From the NCBI RefSeq assembly GCF_025264665.1, contig NZ_CP073697.1:3639501-3703500 (forward strand): DNA of 64,000 nt. Reading direction: 5' to 3'. Made by a program: the position numbers and the translations under genes. The DNA comes from Edaphobacter flagellatus (GTDB taxonomy: Bacteria; Acidobacteriota; Terriglobia; Terriglobales; Acidobacteriaceae). Positions within the stretch are counted from its first letter, which is position 1; every line of letters begins with the position of its first letter. The notes beneath the pieces are model-generated. The model worked only from the letters and a program-made list of their open reading frames with translations, had not been told where the DNA came from and ran no database searches. Of the stretch, positions 1-7,467 are shown piece by piece.

Positions 1-1112
1 TGCGTGGCGTTGAGGGTAAGTGTCGGCGAGTGGTTCCAGGTGGTGTCGGGGATGGTGTAGACGCTGGTGTAGTCACGGTTGAGAGCGCGGAAGTCCTGCA
101 GGCCATTGCCGGTGAGCTGATTGATGGCGTAGGAGCCGCTTAGGGAGAGCGTGGTGCGTTCGCGCAGCAGGCGGAGTTTGGCGAAGGACTGCCGGACTTC
201 AGAGGGAGAGAATTTGCGCCAGCCGTCTTCGCGGAAGTAGTTGCCGGCGAGGAACCAGTCGAAAGTTTTGGCCTGAGTTGAGCCGCCGTAGGAGGCTTCG
301 ACGGAGGCGCGGGCGAAGTAGCCGCCTATGATCTGCGCGGTGGCTCCGGCGTTGTCGATGCCGTTTTTGGTGCGGACGGAGATGGCTCCGCCGAGGGTGT
401 TGAGCCCGAAGAGCGGATCGGAGCCAGGCATGAGCTGCATGTCCTGAATGGCGACCTTGGGGATGAGGTCCCAGTCGACGACGTCGCCGAAGGGCTGGTT
501 CTGGCGAACGCCGTCGAGGTAAATGGAGAGGCCCTGCGGGGTGCCGAGAAGCGGCGAGGCGGTGTAGCCACGATAGTTGATGTCGGGCTCGAAGGGATTG
601 TTGGCGTTCTCATTGATGTAGACGCCGTTGAGTCGCTTGTTCAGGACGTCGGTAATATAGATGGCGTTGGCGTGCTCGATGTCGAAGGCGTTGAGTCCCT
701 GGACGGGGACGGGGCTGCGGTCGATGGGCAGATCTTCACCGATGGGCGTGGTGGAGACGACGGAGATGGAGGTGGAGATGTCAGCGATTTTGAGTGCGAC
801 GGTCTTCGAGACGGGGAGAGACGAGGTGAACTCGACGGGGAGGACGAGGGTCTGGAAGCCGGTGCGGGAGACTTCGAGGTGGTATCGGCCGAGCGGGAGA
901 TTGCTTATGGACCAGGTGCCGTGGATGTCGGTGCGTGCGGAAAAGTGCGCGTTGACCGAGGTGCCGGTGAGCGTACCGGTGGCCTGCAGGGCTGCACCTG
1001 TGGGGTCGATGACGTGGAGTTCAAGGGCGCCGGTGGCCTGCTGGGCGCGGAGGTTCGCGGTGACAAACACAAAGAGAAGGAGCAGCAGGGTGCTGAGGGA
1101 ATATTTGTGCAT
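1..1112 (-). CDS. TonB-dependent receptor with carboxypeptidase-regulatory N-terminal domain (partial, N-terminal 370 residues)
   Basis: The reverse strand reads open from an ATG at 1112 to the window edge, so the C-terminal barrel is missing. The protein starts MHKYSLSTLLLLLFVFVTA with a clear signal peptide ending near ANLRAQ. A carboxypeptidase-regulatory-like beta-sandwich follows (about residues 25-110), then a TonB plug-like stretch with the segments YITDVLNKRLNGVYIN and LSIYLDGVRQNQPFGD. Such outer-membrane receptors take up oligosaccharides or other large ligands with energy from TonB. It is divergent from the sigma/anti-sigma pair, and a palindrome shared with the sugar regulon lies in the intervening region. 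The substrate cannot be told from the sequence. Confidence 0.85.
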   Translation of the reverse strand, partial: MHKYSLSTLLLLLFVFVTANLRAQQATGALELHVIDPTGAALQATGTLTGTSVNAHFSARTDIHGTWSISNLPLGRYHLEVSRTGFQTLVLPVEFTSSLPVSKTVALKIADISTSISVVSTTPIGEDLPIDRSPVPVQGLNAFDIEHANAIYITDVLNKRLNGVYINENANNPFEPDINYRGYTASPLLGTPQGLSIYLDGVRQNQPFGDVVDWDLIPKVAIQDMQLMPGSDPLFGLNTLGGAISVRTKNGIDNAGATAQIIGGYFARASVEASYGGSTQAKTFDWFLAGNYFREDGWRKFSPSEVRQSFAKLRLLRERTTLSLSGSYAINQLTGNGLQDFRALNRDYTSVYTIPDTTWNHSPTLTLNAT

Positions 1113-1238
1113 TTGTTGAGCTTTTGATATTGAGTTCTACAGGGGATATTCCGTGGTGCGGAGTTTTGTTCAGGGTTTTTTAGGGTGGGTGGTGCGGTGG
1201 GTAGGTGAGGAAGGTAGTATGAGACGTCTCACATCCGG
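1113..1238. promoter_or_regulatory. Divergent intergenic region with regulon palindrome (site 1)
   Basis: This 126-bp region separates the TonB receptor from the sigma gene. The perfect 12-bp palindrome TGAGACGTCTCA sits at 1220-1231, preceded directly by TAGTAT (1215-1220), the same -10-like hexamer as at the two plus-strand sites of the sugar regulon. No TTGACA lies 18 bp upstream here. The palindrome is about 108 bp from the receptor start and only 7 bp before the chosen sigma start, so it could control either gene. Confidence 0.6.
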
Positions 1239-1814
1239 GTGGATTTTTTGCCGATAATCTCCTTCATCGCGACGTCAGGAATTGAGCGCTGGGCGGCTGG
1301 GGCGCTTGGCCGCGAGGCGGAGACACGGGCCTGTCTTGAAGAGGAGATTCTCGATCTTTATGGGCTGTATCGGCTTCGGCTGTTTCGCTATGCGATGTCA
1401 CTTGGGCTGCGGGCGCAGGATGCGGAGGATGTGGTGCAGGAGGTGTTTCTGGTCCTGTTCCGGCATCTGGAGGCGGAGCGATCACGCAGCAATCTGCCGG
1501 GATGGGTGTTTCGCGTGACGCACCGGTTTGCGTTGAAGCGACGGGCGAAGTATAAGGCTGAGGAGTTCATTGAGGGTGAAGATCGGCTGGAGTTTTCGGC
1601 TACGACGATGCCGACGCCCGAAGATGAGGCGCTGTTTGCGGCGCAGCATCGCAGACTGCAGCGTATCTTTCTGGCATTGCCGGAGACGGATCGGCTGTGT
1701 CTGCAGCTGCGGGCAGAGGGATTGACGTACAGGGACATTGCGGAAGTTCTCGGAGTGTCGCTCGGCTCGGTGTACAACTCGTTGACACGATCGTTGAAAC
1801 GGATGAGTTGTTGA
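1239..1814 (+). CDS. ECF-type RNA polymerase sigma factor
   Basis: 191 residues, the usual ECF length. Region 2 is visible around residues 40-80 (LFRYAMSLGL followed by QDAEDVVQEVFLVLF, with the core-binding DVVQEVF motif). Region 4 is at about residues 145-190 (LPETDRLCLQLRAEGLTYRD, then IAEVLGVSLGSVYNSLTRSLKRM as the helix-turn-helix). The linker is short and acidic. It is followed after 9 bp by a zinc-finger anti-sigma gene, the standard arrangement for a membrane-controlled sigma. The GTG start has no good ribosome binding site, and a palindrome ends 7 bp before it, so the start is uncertain. If the TAGTAT before that palindrome is a -10 element, the leader would be almost absent. Confidence 0.9.
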   Translation: MDFLPIISFIATSGIERWAAGALGREAETRACLEEEILDLYGLYRLRLFRYAMSLGLRAQDAEDVVQEVFLVLFRHLEAERSRSNLPGWVFRVTHRFALKRRAKYKAEEFIEGEDRLEFSATTMPTPEDEALFAAQHRRLQRIFLALPETDRLCLQLRAEGLTYRDIAEVLGVSLGSVYNSLTRSLKRMSC

Positions 1815-1823
1815 GGTGTTGCG

Positions 1824-2597
1824 ATGAAGGAACGTATCAGGCATATGGATCACGGCGAGGCGCTGAGGCTGCTTGATGGAGAGATGTCTCTGGCCGATGC
1901 AGCGCACTGGAGGACGCATCTTCAAGGGTGCGATGCGTGTGCGGCCATGCTGGCAGAGACGGAGAGCACGTCGAATGCGGTGAAGGGAGTCGTCTACGAG
2001 CGCGCCGAGCCGGTATGGGGGCAGGAGCAGGCGAATGAGCGGCTGCGATTAAGGCTGCAGGAGACTTCTGAAACCGTGAAGCCGCAGAGAGCGGGACTAC
2101 TGCTGCCGCGAGTTCGATATGCGTTTGCTGCGTGTGCGGTGCTGGTTGTTCTTTTAGGTGTAGCCGCGCACTATCGATCGCAGAGTGTATTGGCTGCGCT
2201 GCCAAACAAGAACCTGACGCCTGGGGCGACGCGTGAGGTGGAGTTGGCGGAGCTATGTGCTGCTGGGGATGACGACGATCTTGATCCGTCGGTTTCGGCG
2301 TCGGTGCAGACGGCAGTGTTCCATGAATATGGGATTGCGAATGCCGCGCGCGAGAAGGATTTTCAGGTGGACTATCTGATCAATCCTCAGCTAGGCGGGA
2401 CGAACGATATTCACAATCTGTGGCCGCAGCCGTATCAGTCGACGGTGTGGAATGCCAGGGCGAAGGATGCGCTGGAGCGGCATCTTCATCAGATGGTGTG
2501 TGAGCGCAAGGTCGATCTGGCTGAGGCGCAACGAGAGATTGCGACGAACTGGATTGCGGCATATCAGAAGTATTTCCACACGGCGAAGCCGGCCTAG
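1824..2597 (+). CDS. Zinc-finger anti-sigma factor fused to a periplasmic HNH-like domain
   Basis: 257 residues. The N-terminal cytoplasmic part has the anti-sigma zinc motif H32-x3-C36-x2-C39. One membrane helix lies at about 97-117. The outer part (about 125-250) resembles a small secreted HNH-nuclease-like family: CAAGDDDDLDP, FHEYG, a VDYLINPQLGG core, NLWPQPY, and a terminal VDLAEAQREIATNW helix. In family members I recall, the core reads as D-H before LIP; here that position is Y184, so catalysis is doubtful and the domain may be a sensor. C145 and C226 could form a disulfide. It is coupled to the upstream sigma gene. The zinc finger and membrane helix are seen directly; the HNH-like assignment is from memory of the family. 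Confidence 0.8.
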   Translation: MKERIRHMDHGEALRLLDGEMSLADAAHWRTHLQGCDACAAMLAETESTSNAVKGVVYERAEPVWGQEQANERLRLRLQETSETVKPQRAGLLLPRVRYAFAACAVLVVLLGVAAHYRSQSVLAALPNKNLTPGATREVELAELCAAGDDDDLDPSVSASVQTAVFHEYGIANAAREKDFQVDYLINPQLGGTNDIHNLWPQPYQSTVWNARAKDALERHLHQMVCERKVDLAEAQREIATNWIAAYQKYFHTAKPA

Positions 2598-2609
2598 TGC
2601 GTCCCCCAG

Positions 2610-3674
2610 CTACGGCAGAACGATGACTCCCCAGGGGCCTTTGCCTGCTGAGACCTTCTTCACCACTGACATGTCAGGTAGCGATACGGCGGTGATGTCG
2701 TTGGACGGGCCGTTGGCGGAGTAGAGGGTTTTGCCGTCGGGTGAGAGAGCGATTCCCCAGGGGCGGGCACCTACTTCGACTGAGCCGACCACGGTGTCGT
2801 TTGCGGTGTCGATGGCGAAGACCTTGTGGCCGCGGCCGGTGCTGACGTAGAGCCGGGTGGCATCGGGCGACAGAAGCACGGACATGGGTTTGACGAGCCC
2901 AGGCTGGCCGAGCGAGATGGTTTTGACGACCTTATGTTTTGCGGTGTCGATGACAGTGACGGTGCCGTCGTTTTCAGCGTTTACGTATGCGTGTTTGCCG
3001 TCGGGCATGAAGGCTACGGAGCGTGGGCGATGGCCGACTTTGAAGGTTGCGATGATCTTTCCGGCAGCGAGGTCGAGGACGGCGATCTCGCTGGTTTCTT
3101 CAGATGTGATGTAGACCTGCTTGCCGTCGGGGGTGACCTTTACGCCTTCGGGTTGTGCCCCGATCTTGAGGGTCTTGGCGACGGTGCCTGAGGCGACATC
3201 GACGATGCTGACACCAGAGATGTCTTCGTTGGAGATGTAGATCTGCTTGCCGTCGGGGCTGACGTCGAAGTTTTCGGGATCGGAGCCGCCGGGGATGATT
3301 TTGACAACCTTATTCTGGGCAACGTCGAAGACGCCGATGCCGTCGGCGCTTTTATCGGCCGGTGGGAGCGTGCTCTCGTCGACGTCGGGGCCGGCGATAG
3401 GTGTGCCGCTGAGGGCAACGTAAATCGTTTTCTTATCGGGGCTGGCATGAATTCCGCGTGGACGCTTACCGAGGGGGACGGTGGCGAGGACATTCCAGTT
3501 GCCGCTGTCGATAATGGAAAGATCGCCGCCGACTTCGTTCGTGGCGTAGATCTTTGGCGCTCCCGAGGCAACGGGAGCCGGGGTGCTGGCGGGCGGAGCA
3601 GCGGTCGGCGATTTGCAACCGGCGAGCAGAAGGAGAGTGCAGCCTAGAGTCCAGATGGAGTGATGTTGACGCAT
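2610..3674 (-). CDS. YVTN/NHL-type beta-propeller lipoprotein
   Basis: 354 residues. The N-terminus carries a lipoprotein signal (LLLLAGC, acylated Cys about residue 20), followed by a Pro/Ala-rich linker. The rest is about seven repeats of roughly 42 residues with the pattern G..P..V..SPDGK..Y..N......V.V.D, typical of YVTN propellers. Such proteins are periplasmic or surface binding scaffolds; no catalytic residues are evident. It is the last gene of a minus-strand operon with the copper protein (4-bp gap) and the di-haem peroxidase, so it may bind a partner or product of that redox pair. The start has good lipobox placement. Confidence 0.88.
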   Translation of the reverse strand: MRQHHSIWTLGCTLLLLAGCKSPTAAPPASTPAPVASGAPKIYATNEVGGDLSIIDSGNWNVLATVPLGKRPRGIHASPDKKTIYVALSGTPIAGPDVDESTLPPADKSADGIGVFDVAQNKVVKIIPGGSDPENFDVSPDGKQIYISNEDISGVSIVDVASGTVAKTLKIGAQPEGVKVTPDGKQVYITSEETSEIAVLDLAAGKIIATFKVGHRPRSVAFMPDGKHAYVNAENDGTVTVIDTAKHKVVKTISLGQPGLVKPMSVLLSPDATRLYVSTGRGHKVFAIDTANDTVVGSVEVGARPWGIALSPDGKTLYSANGPSNDITAVSLPDMSVVKKVSAGKGPWGVIVLP

Positions 3675-3678
3675 ATCT

Positions 3679-4458
3679 CTACTTGTCCTTGAATGTGAAG
3701 TCGACTACGGCGTGCGCGTTGGGCTCTACTTTGATCTGTTGCTCCTGCGTTCCGAGCTTCTCCTGCCATATTGCCACGGTGTAGGTCCCTGGCGGGAGAT
3801 TGGCGATGCGGAAGGTGCCATCTTCTTTGGAGATTGAGAAGTAGGGATGATCGAGAACGCCGATGTAGGCGCGCATCCAGCTATGGATATTGCATTTGAC
3901 GGGGATCATGACCTCAGCCTGGAGGAACTTGCGTGAGAGTGCGGGATCCCCTGGCCCCTGGCTGTGGTTCCACTCGCGATTGATCTCGGCTACAGGGTGG
4001 ATGTTGTGCGTGACGGGATCGGAGTTGACGATTTTGACGATCTGGTTAACCTGGACGCCGAGGATGCGGGGATGGAACCAGCATCCGTTTTGATCGATGA
4101 CGACAGGCTCGGAGGGGACTTCGAAGGTCTTTCCTTCGAGGCCGGACTTGATGTAGATGAAGGCGTTGGCGAGAGCGTGATCGGGGCCGGTGACGAGCGA
4201 CTGATCGACGGCTTTGCCGTGGTGCGCGCTGACACATGCGGGATCTTCGCTCATGTCGATTGTCTTTGGCTTCGGCGCTTTGCCGAGGTAGCGGACTTTT
4301 CCTGTGATCTCCGCTGCGGTGGCGGGGTCGACCTTGAAATAGGTGACCTGAGGCTTTGAGGCATCGTTTGCCGGAGCTGGTGCAAGCTTGCGCGAGCAGC
4401 CGGTTTCAAGGACGACGAAGAGTAGAGTGGCAAATGCGATGGACCGAGTGATAGTCAT
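3679..4458 (-). CDS. Blue-copper-like (cupredoxin) lipoprotein
   Basis: 259 residues with a lipoprotein signal (lipobox ending LETGC, Cys21). The central domain shows possible type-1 copper ligands: His151/His154 in THNIHP, then C189-x2-H192-x2-M195 in VKCNIHSWM, the order expected in cupredoxins. The last 60 residues resemble a carboxypeptidase-regulatory sandwich (GTFRIANLPPGTYTVAIW). Proteins of this build are often named methylamine utilization protein in Acidobacteria. It likely carries electrons in the periplasm for the adjacent di-haem peroxidase-like enzyme upstream (gap 17 bp). Electron partner and substrate are inferred from context only. Confidence 0.8.
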   Translation of the reverse strand: MTITRSIAFATLLFVVLETGCSRKLAPAPANDASKPQVTYFKVDPATAAEITGKVRYLGKAPKPKTIDMSEDPACVSAHHGKAVDQSLVTGPDHALANAFIYIKSGLEGKTFEVPSEPVVIDQNGCWFHPRILGVQVNQIVKIVNSDPVTHNIHPVAEINREWNHSQGPGDPALSRKFLQAEVMIPVKCNIHSWMRAYIGVLDHPYFSISKEDGTFRIANLPPGTYTVAIWQEKLGTQEQQIKVEPNAHAVVDFTFKDK

Positions 4459-4475
4459 GACTGCCTGTTCTGAGT

Positions 4476-5549
4476 TTACTGATTCTCTGGCGGACCGACA
4501 TGGACAGGAGGCCTACCCGTCAGAGATTTCAGAAATTCGACGAGGTCGGCGCGTTCCTGGCCGGAGAGTTTGATAACTTTGATCTCTTTGTCGAGGTATG
4601 GGTTTGAGTTGCCGCCTCCGGCGTAGAAGTCGACGACCTGCTGCAGGGTCTGCAGGCTGCCATCATGCATGTAGGGCGCGGTGTTGGCGACATTACGCAG
4701 TGTGGGTGTTTTGAAGGCTCCGCGGTCGGAGTCGATTTTGGTCTGGAGATAGCGGCCAAGATCTTTCAGGTTGCCATCGTCTTCAACACCGACGCCGATG
4801 TTGTGAAACTTACCGTCGGTAAAGAGCGAGGATTGCGGTCCAATGGTATGGCACGCGGCGCAGTTGCCTTTGTTGGGATCGATGAAGAGGGAGAGGCCGC
4901 GCATCTGTGATGGAGTGAGTGCGTGTGTGTCGCCCTGGTATTGGTAGTGATCGAAGGCGGAGTCGCCGCTGAGGAGAGTGCGTTCGAAACTCGCAAGGGC
5001 TTTCTGAATTCTTGCGATGGTGATGTCGCTGGAGCCGTAGGCTTCGGCAAACATGCGCTGATAGGCAGTGTTTTTGGAGAGCTTGGATACGGTGACTTTA
5101 TGAGACTGGTCCATCTCGGCGGGGTTAGTCATGGGGATGGAGGATTGGGCCTCGAGGCTGGCTACGCGTCCATCCCAGAATTGAAACGGCTGATAAACAG
5201 AGTTGAGAGCGGTTGGTGTGTTGCGCGTGCCGAGCGCTGCGTCGACTCCCTGCGCGATGCTACGGCCGTCGGTGAAGTCGAGCGCAGGGTCGTGGCAGGT
5301 GGCGCAGGAGACGGAGTTGTCCTTCGACAGACGCTTTTCGTAGAAGAGATGGCGTCCCAGATTGATGGTTGCTGCCGTTGGAGGGTTGTCGAGTGGGAAG
5401 GGAACTGGAGGGAGGCCGAGCGGAGGCTGAATTGTGGTCGCGGCGTCGATGGGTTTATCGGATACAGTGGAACGGCAGCCAAGAATGAAGAAGAGGCATA
5501 TTGTGCTGAGAAGTGCGGCGGCATGGCGTGTCAGGAGAACATTCCGCAT
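4476..5549 (-). CDS. Di-haem cytochrome c peroxidase / MauG family lipoprotein
   Basis: 357 residues from the chosen start, with a lipobox LFFILGC at Cys25. Two c-type haem sites are present, CATCH (82-86) and CAACH (230-234), spaced as in the CcpA/MauG family. The tail also has the typical segments FKTPTLRNVANTAPYMHDGS and the distal Met/His region. These periplasmic enzymes reduce hydrogen peroxide or oxidise protein substrates. It is first in an operon with a blue-copper-like and a YVTN protein. An in-frame ATG 48 bases upstream (5597) would add MRVFSVRTVFPFPHRA; I chose 5549 because it places the lipobox normally. Neither start has a strong ribosome binding site. Confidence 0.9.
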   Translation of the reverse strand: MRNVLLTRHAAALLSTICLFFILGCRSTVSDKPIDAATTIQPPLGLPPVPFPLDNPPTAATINLGRHLFYEKRLSKDNSVSCATCHDPALDFTDGRSIAQGVDAALGTRNTPTALNSVYQPFQFWDGRVASLEAQSSIPMTNPAEMDQSHKVTVSKLSKNTAYQRMFAEAYGSSDITIARIQKALASFERTLLSGDSAFDHYQYQGDTHALTPSQMRGLSLFIDPNKGNCAACHTIGPQSSLFTDGKFHNIGVGVEDDGNLKDLGRYLQTKIDSDRGAFKTPTLRNVANTAPYMHDGSLQTLQQVVDFYAGGGNSNPYLDKEIKVIKLSGQERADLVEFLKSLTGRPPVHVGPPENQ

Positions 5550-5732
5550 TGCGCGATGAGGAAATGGAAAGACAGTTCGAACAGAAAAGACGCGCATAGC
5601 TGAGTTTTATCGTAAAGAACTTTGGCAGGGAGTGGGAAATGGACGAAGCGGGGAGAGTTCTGAGCTCTTGGATAATTTTTCGGCGACGATGGTTTGTGCG
5701 ACGCGCAAGGGATGCGAAGGAGGGAAATCTAC

Positions 5733-5784
5733 TTGACATGCTTTATGGCAGGTGGGTAGTATCCTCGCGAAATGAGACGTCTCA
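5733..5784 (+). promoter_or_regulatory. Promoter and LacI-type operator (site 2) of the sugar catabolic operon
   Basis: TTGACA (5733-5738), an 18-bp spacer and TAGTAT (5757-5762) form a sigma-70-like promoter. The perfect palindrome TGAGACGTCTCA follows at 5773-5784 and would cover the region around +1, as expected for repression. The same TTGACA-N18-TAGTATCCTCG module precedes the TonB receptor at 20417. The first gene of the operon starts at 5819. Confidence 0.8.
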
Positions 5785-5818
5785 TATTTGGAGTTCCGGA
5801 ATTTCAGTGAGGGCTTTC

Positions 5819-7405
5819 ATGGCACGTGATTGGTCACTCCGGCCGCTGCGACGACCGGGCATGGTTCTGCTGGTGGGATTGGGGCTTACGGCGTTGGGAC
5901 ACGGCCGTATCGCGCTCGGTCAGGCGGCTGAGTGGACGACGAGCAGCTATAACCCGCAGCGCGATGCCTGGCAGCGGAACGAAACGAAGCTCAATCGCAA
6001 CAATGCGGGTAAGATTCAGCTGCTGTGGAAGTTAAAGACGGACAACAAGACGATGGGCATGCAGTCGTTCCGCGAGCCGCTGATCGTTTCGGGGATTCAT
6101 ACGCCGGGTGGTGTGAAGACCGTAGCCATTTTGGCGGGCAGCTCGAACGATGTTTTCGTAATGGATGCGGATACGGGCGCATTGGTGTGGGAGAAGAAGT
6201 TGAAATGGGCGTCTTCGCAGCCGCAGGAGGCAGGCGAGGGGCGGGGCTTTATCTGCACGAATGCATTGAGTGCGACTCCGGTGATTACGCCTGCTGGAGA
6301 GAAGGAACGAGTGCTGTATGTGCTGACGACAGACGGATACCTGCACATGCTGGCGCCAGAGACGGGAGATGAAAAAGAAGCTCCTGTCCAGATGCTCGGT
6401 GGTATCTATGGTAAGCCGTATGGCCTGAACCTCGTAAATGGCGTCGTCTATACGATTACGGGGCAAGGATGCGGGGGCGTTGCGAATGCGTTGTATGCGT
6501 ACAATACGGCAACAAAGAAGGTAACGGTTTCTTCTCCGCCTCAGGGGGGATTGTGGGGAACTGCTGGGCCAGCGATCGGGACGGACGGTACGATCTACTT
6601 CGCGTCCGGAGACCATCCCTACGACGCAAAAACCGGCCAGCTTTCGACGAGCTTTCAGGCATATACCTTCTCGAACGATACGTTGACGTTGAAGGATTAC
6701 TACACGCCTTCAAACTACAAGTGGCTGACAATTCGCGACCTCGATATCAACGCATCGCAAGTGGTTTTTCCATACAAAGGACGTGATCTGGTTGTGGGTG
6801 GCGGTAAGGAAGGTCGGTTCTTTCTTCTGGATAGCAAGTCGATAGGGGGAGCCGACCACCAGACACCCTTATTCCGCTCGGAGTTGATCGCGAATGCGAA
6901 TGTCAACTTCCAAACGGAAGGGACATGGGGCAGTTTCGCTGCATGGAAGGACAGGAGTGGGACACAGTGGGTTCTGGCTCCGAATGGAGGGCCGACGACG
7001 TTCAAGTTTCCTGTGAATTATGGCCCTACACCGAACGGAGGGATTCTGGCCTTCAAAGTGGTGGATAAAGCGGGGAAGATAGTCATGACACCGGTGTGGC
7101 AGTCACGGGACATGATGACAGCGGAGGCTCCGGTGGTGGCTAATGGCTTGGTGTTCGCTCTGGCTGGCGGCGAGTTTACGGGGCAGGCAAACGAGGTAGA
7201 GGGTGGACTTTACAGCGCAGAGCAGAGAATCGAGCGATCAATTCCTGCGAAGTTGTATGTGCTGGATGCGCAGACGGGTAAGGAACTGTATTCAAGCGGG
7301 GATCAGGTGAAGTCGTTCCTGCATCAGGCTGGGCTTTCAGTGGCTGGTGGACGCGTGATCTTCGGAACGTTCGATGGAACGATTTATTGCTTCGGCATTA
7401 GGTAG
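5819..7405 (+). CDS. PQQ-binding-like beta-propeller protein, periplasmic (first paralog)
   Basis: 528 residues from ATG 5819, which has GAGGG a few bases upstream and lies after the promoter and operator; the open frame reaches further back but would start before the promoter. A signal peptide (VLLVGLGLTALGHGRIALGQ) precedes a propeller with WSSYNP-like N-terminal and repeated YALDA/ETG-type blades such as VFVMDADTGALVWEKKL and KLYVLDAQTGKELYSSG. There is no CxxCH haem site, unlike soluble quinohaemoproteins. It could bind PQQ and oxidise a sugar in the periplasm, or be a non-catalytic propeller; PQQ ligands cannot be assigned by eye. It is paralogous to the next gene and leads the regulon operon. 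Confidence 0.8.
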   Translation: MARDWSLRPLRRPGMVLLVGLGLTALGHGRIALGQAAEWTTSSYNPQRDAWQRNETKLNRNNAGKIQLLWKLKTDNKTMGMQSFREPLIVSGIHTPGGVKTVAILAGSSNDVFVMDADTGALVWEKKLKWASSQPQEAGEGRGFICTNALSATPVITPAGEKERVLYVLTTDGYLHMLAPETGDEKEAPVQMLGGIYGKPYGLNLVNGVVYTITGQGCGGVANALYAYNTATKKVTVSSPPQGGLWGTAGPAIGTDGTIYFASGDHPYDAKTGQLSTSFQAYTFSNDTLTLKDYYTPSNYKWLTIRDLDINASQVVFPYKGRDLVVGGGKEGRFFLLDSKSIGGADHQTPLFRSELIANANVNFQTEGTWGSFAAWKDRSGTQWVLAPNGGPTTFKFPVNYGPTPNGGILAFKVVDKAGKIVMTPVWQSRDMMTAEAPVVANGLVFALAGGEFTGQANEVEGGLYSAEQRIERSIPAKLYVLDAQTGKELYSSGDQVKSFLHQAGLSVAGGRVIFGTFDGTIYCFGIR

Positions 7406-7467
7406 CAAAGACATTATGCATGTTGCCTTGAGGCTTTGCTCAGAAAGCTGAATTGAGGATTGTCAGA

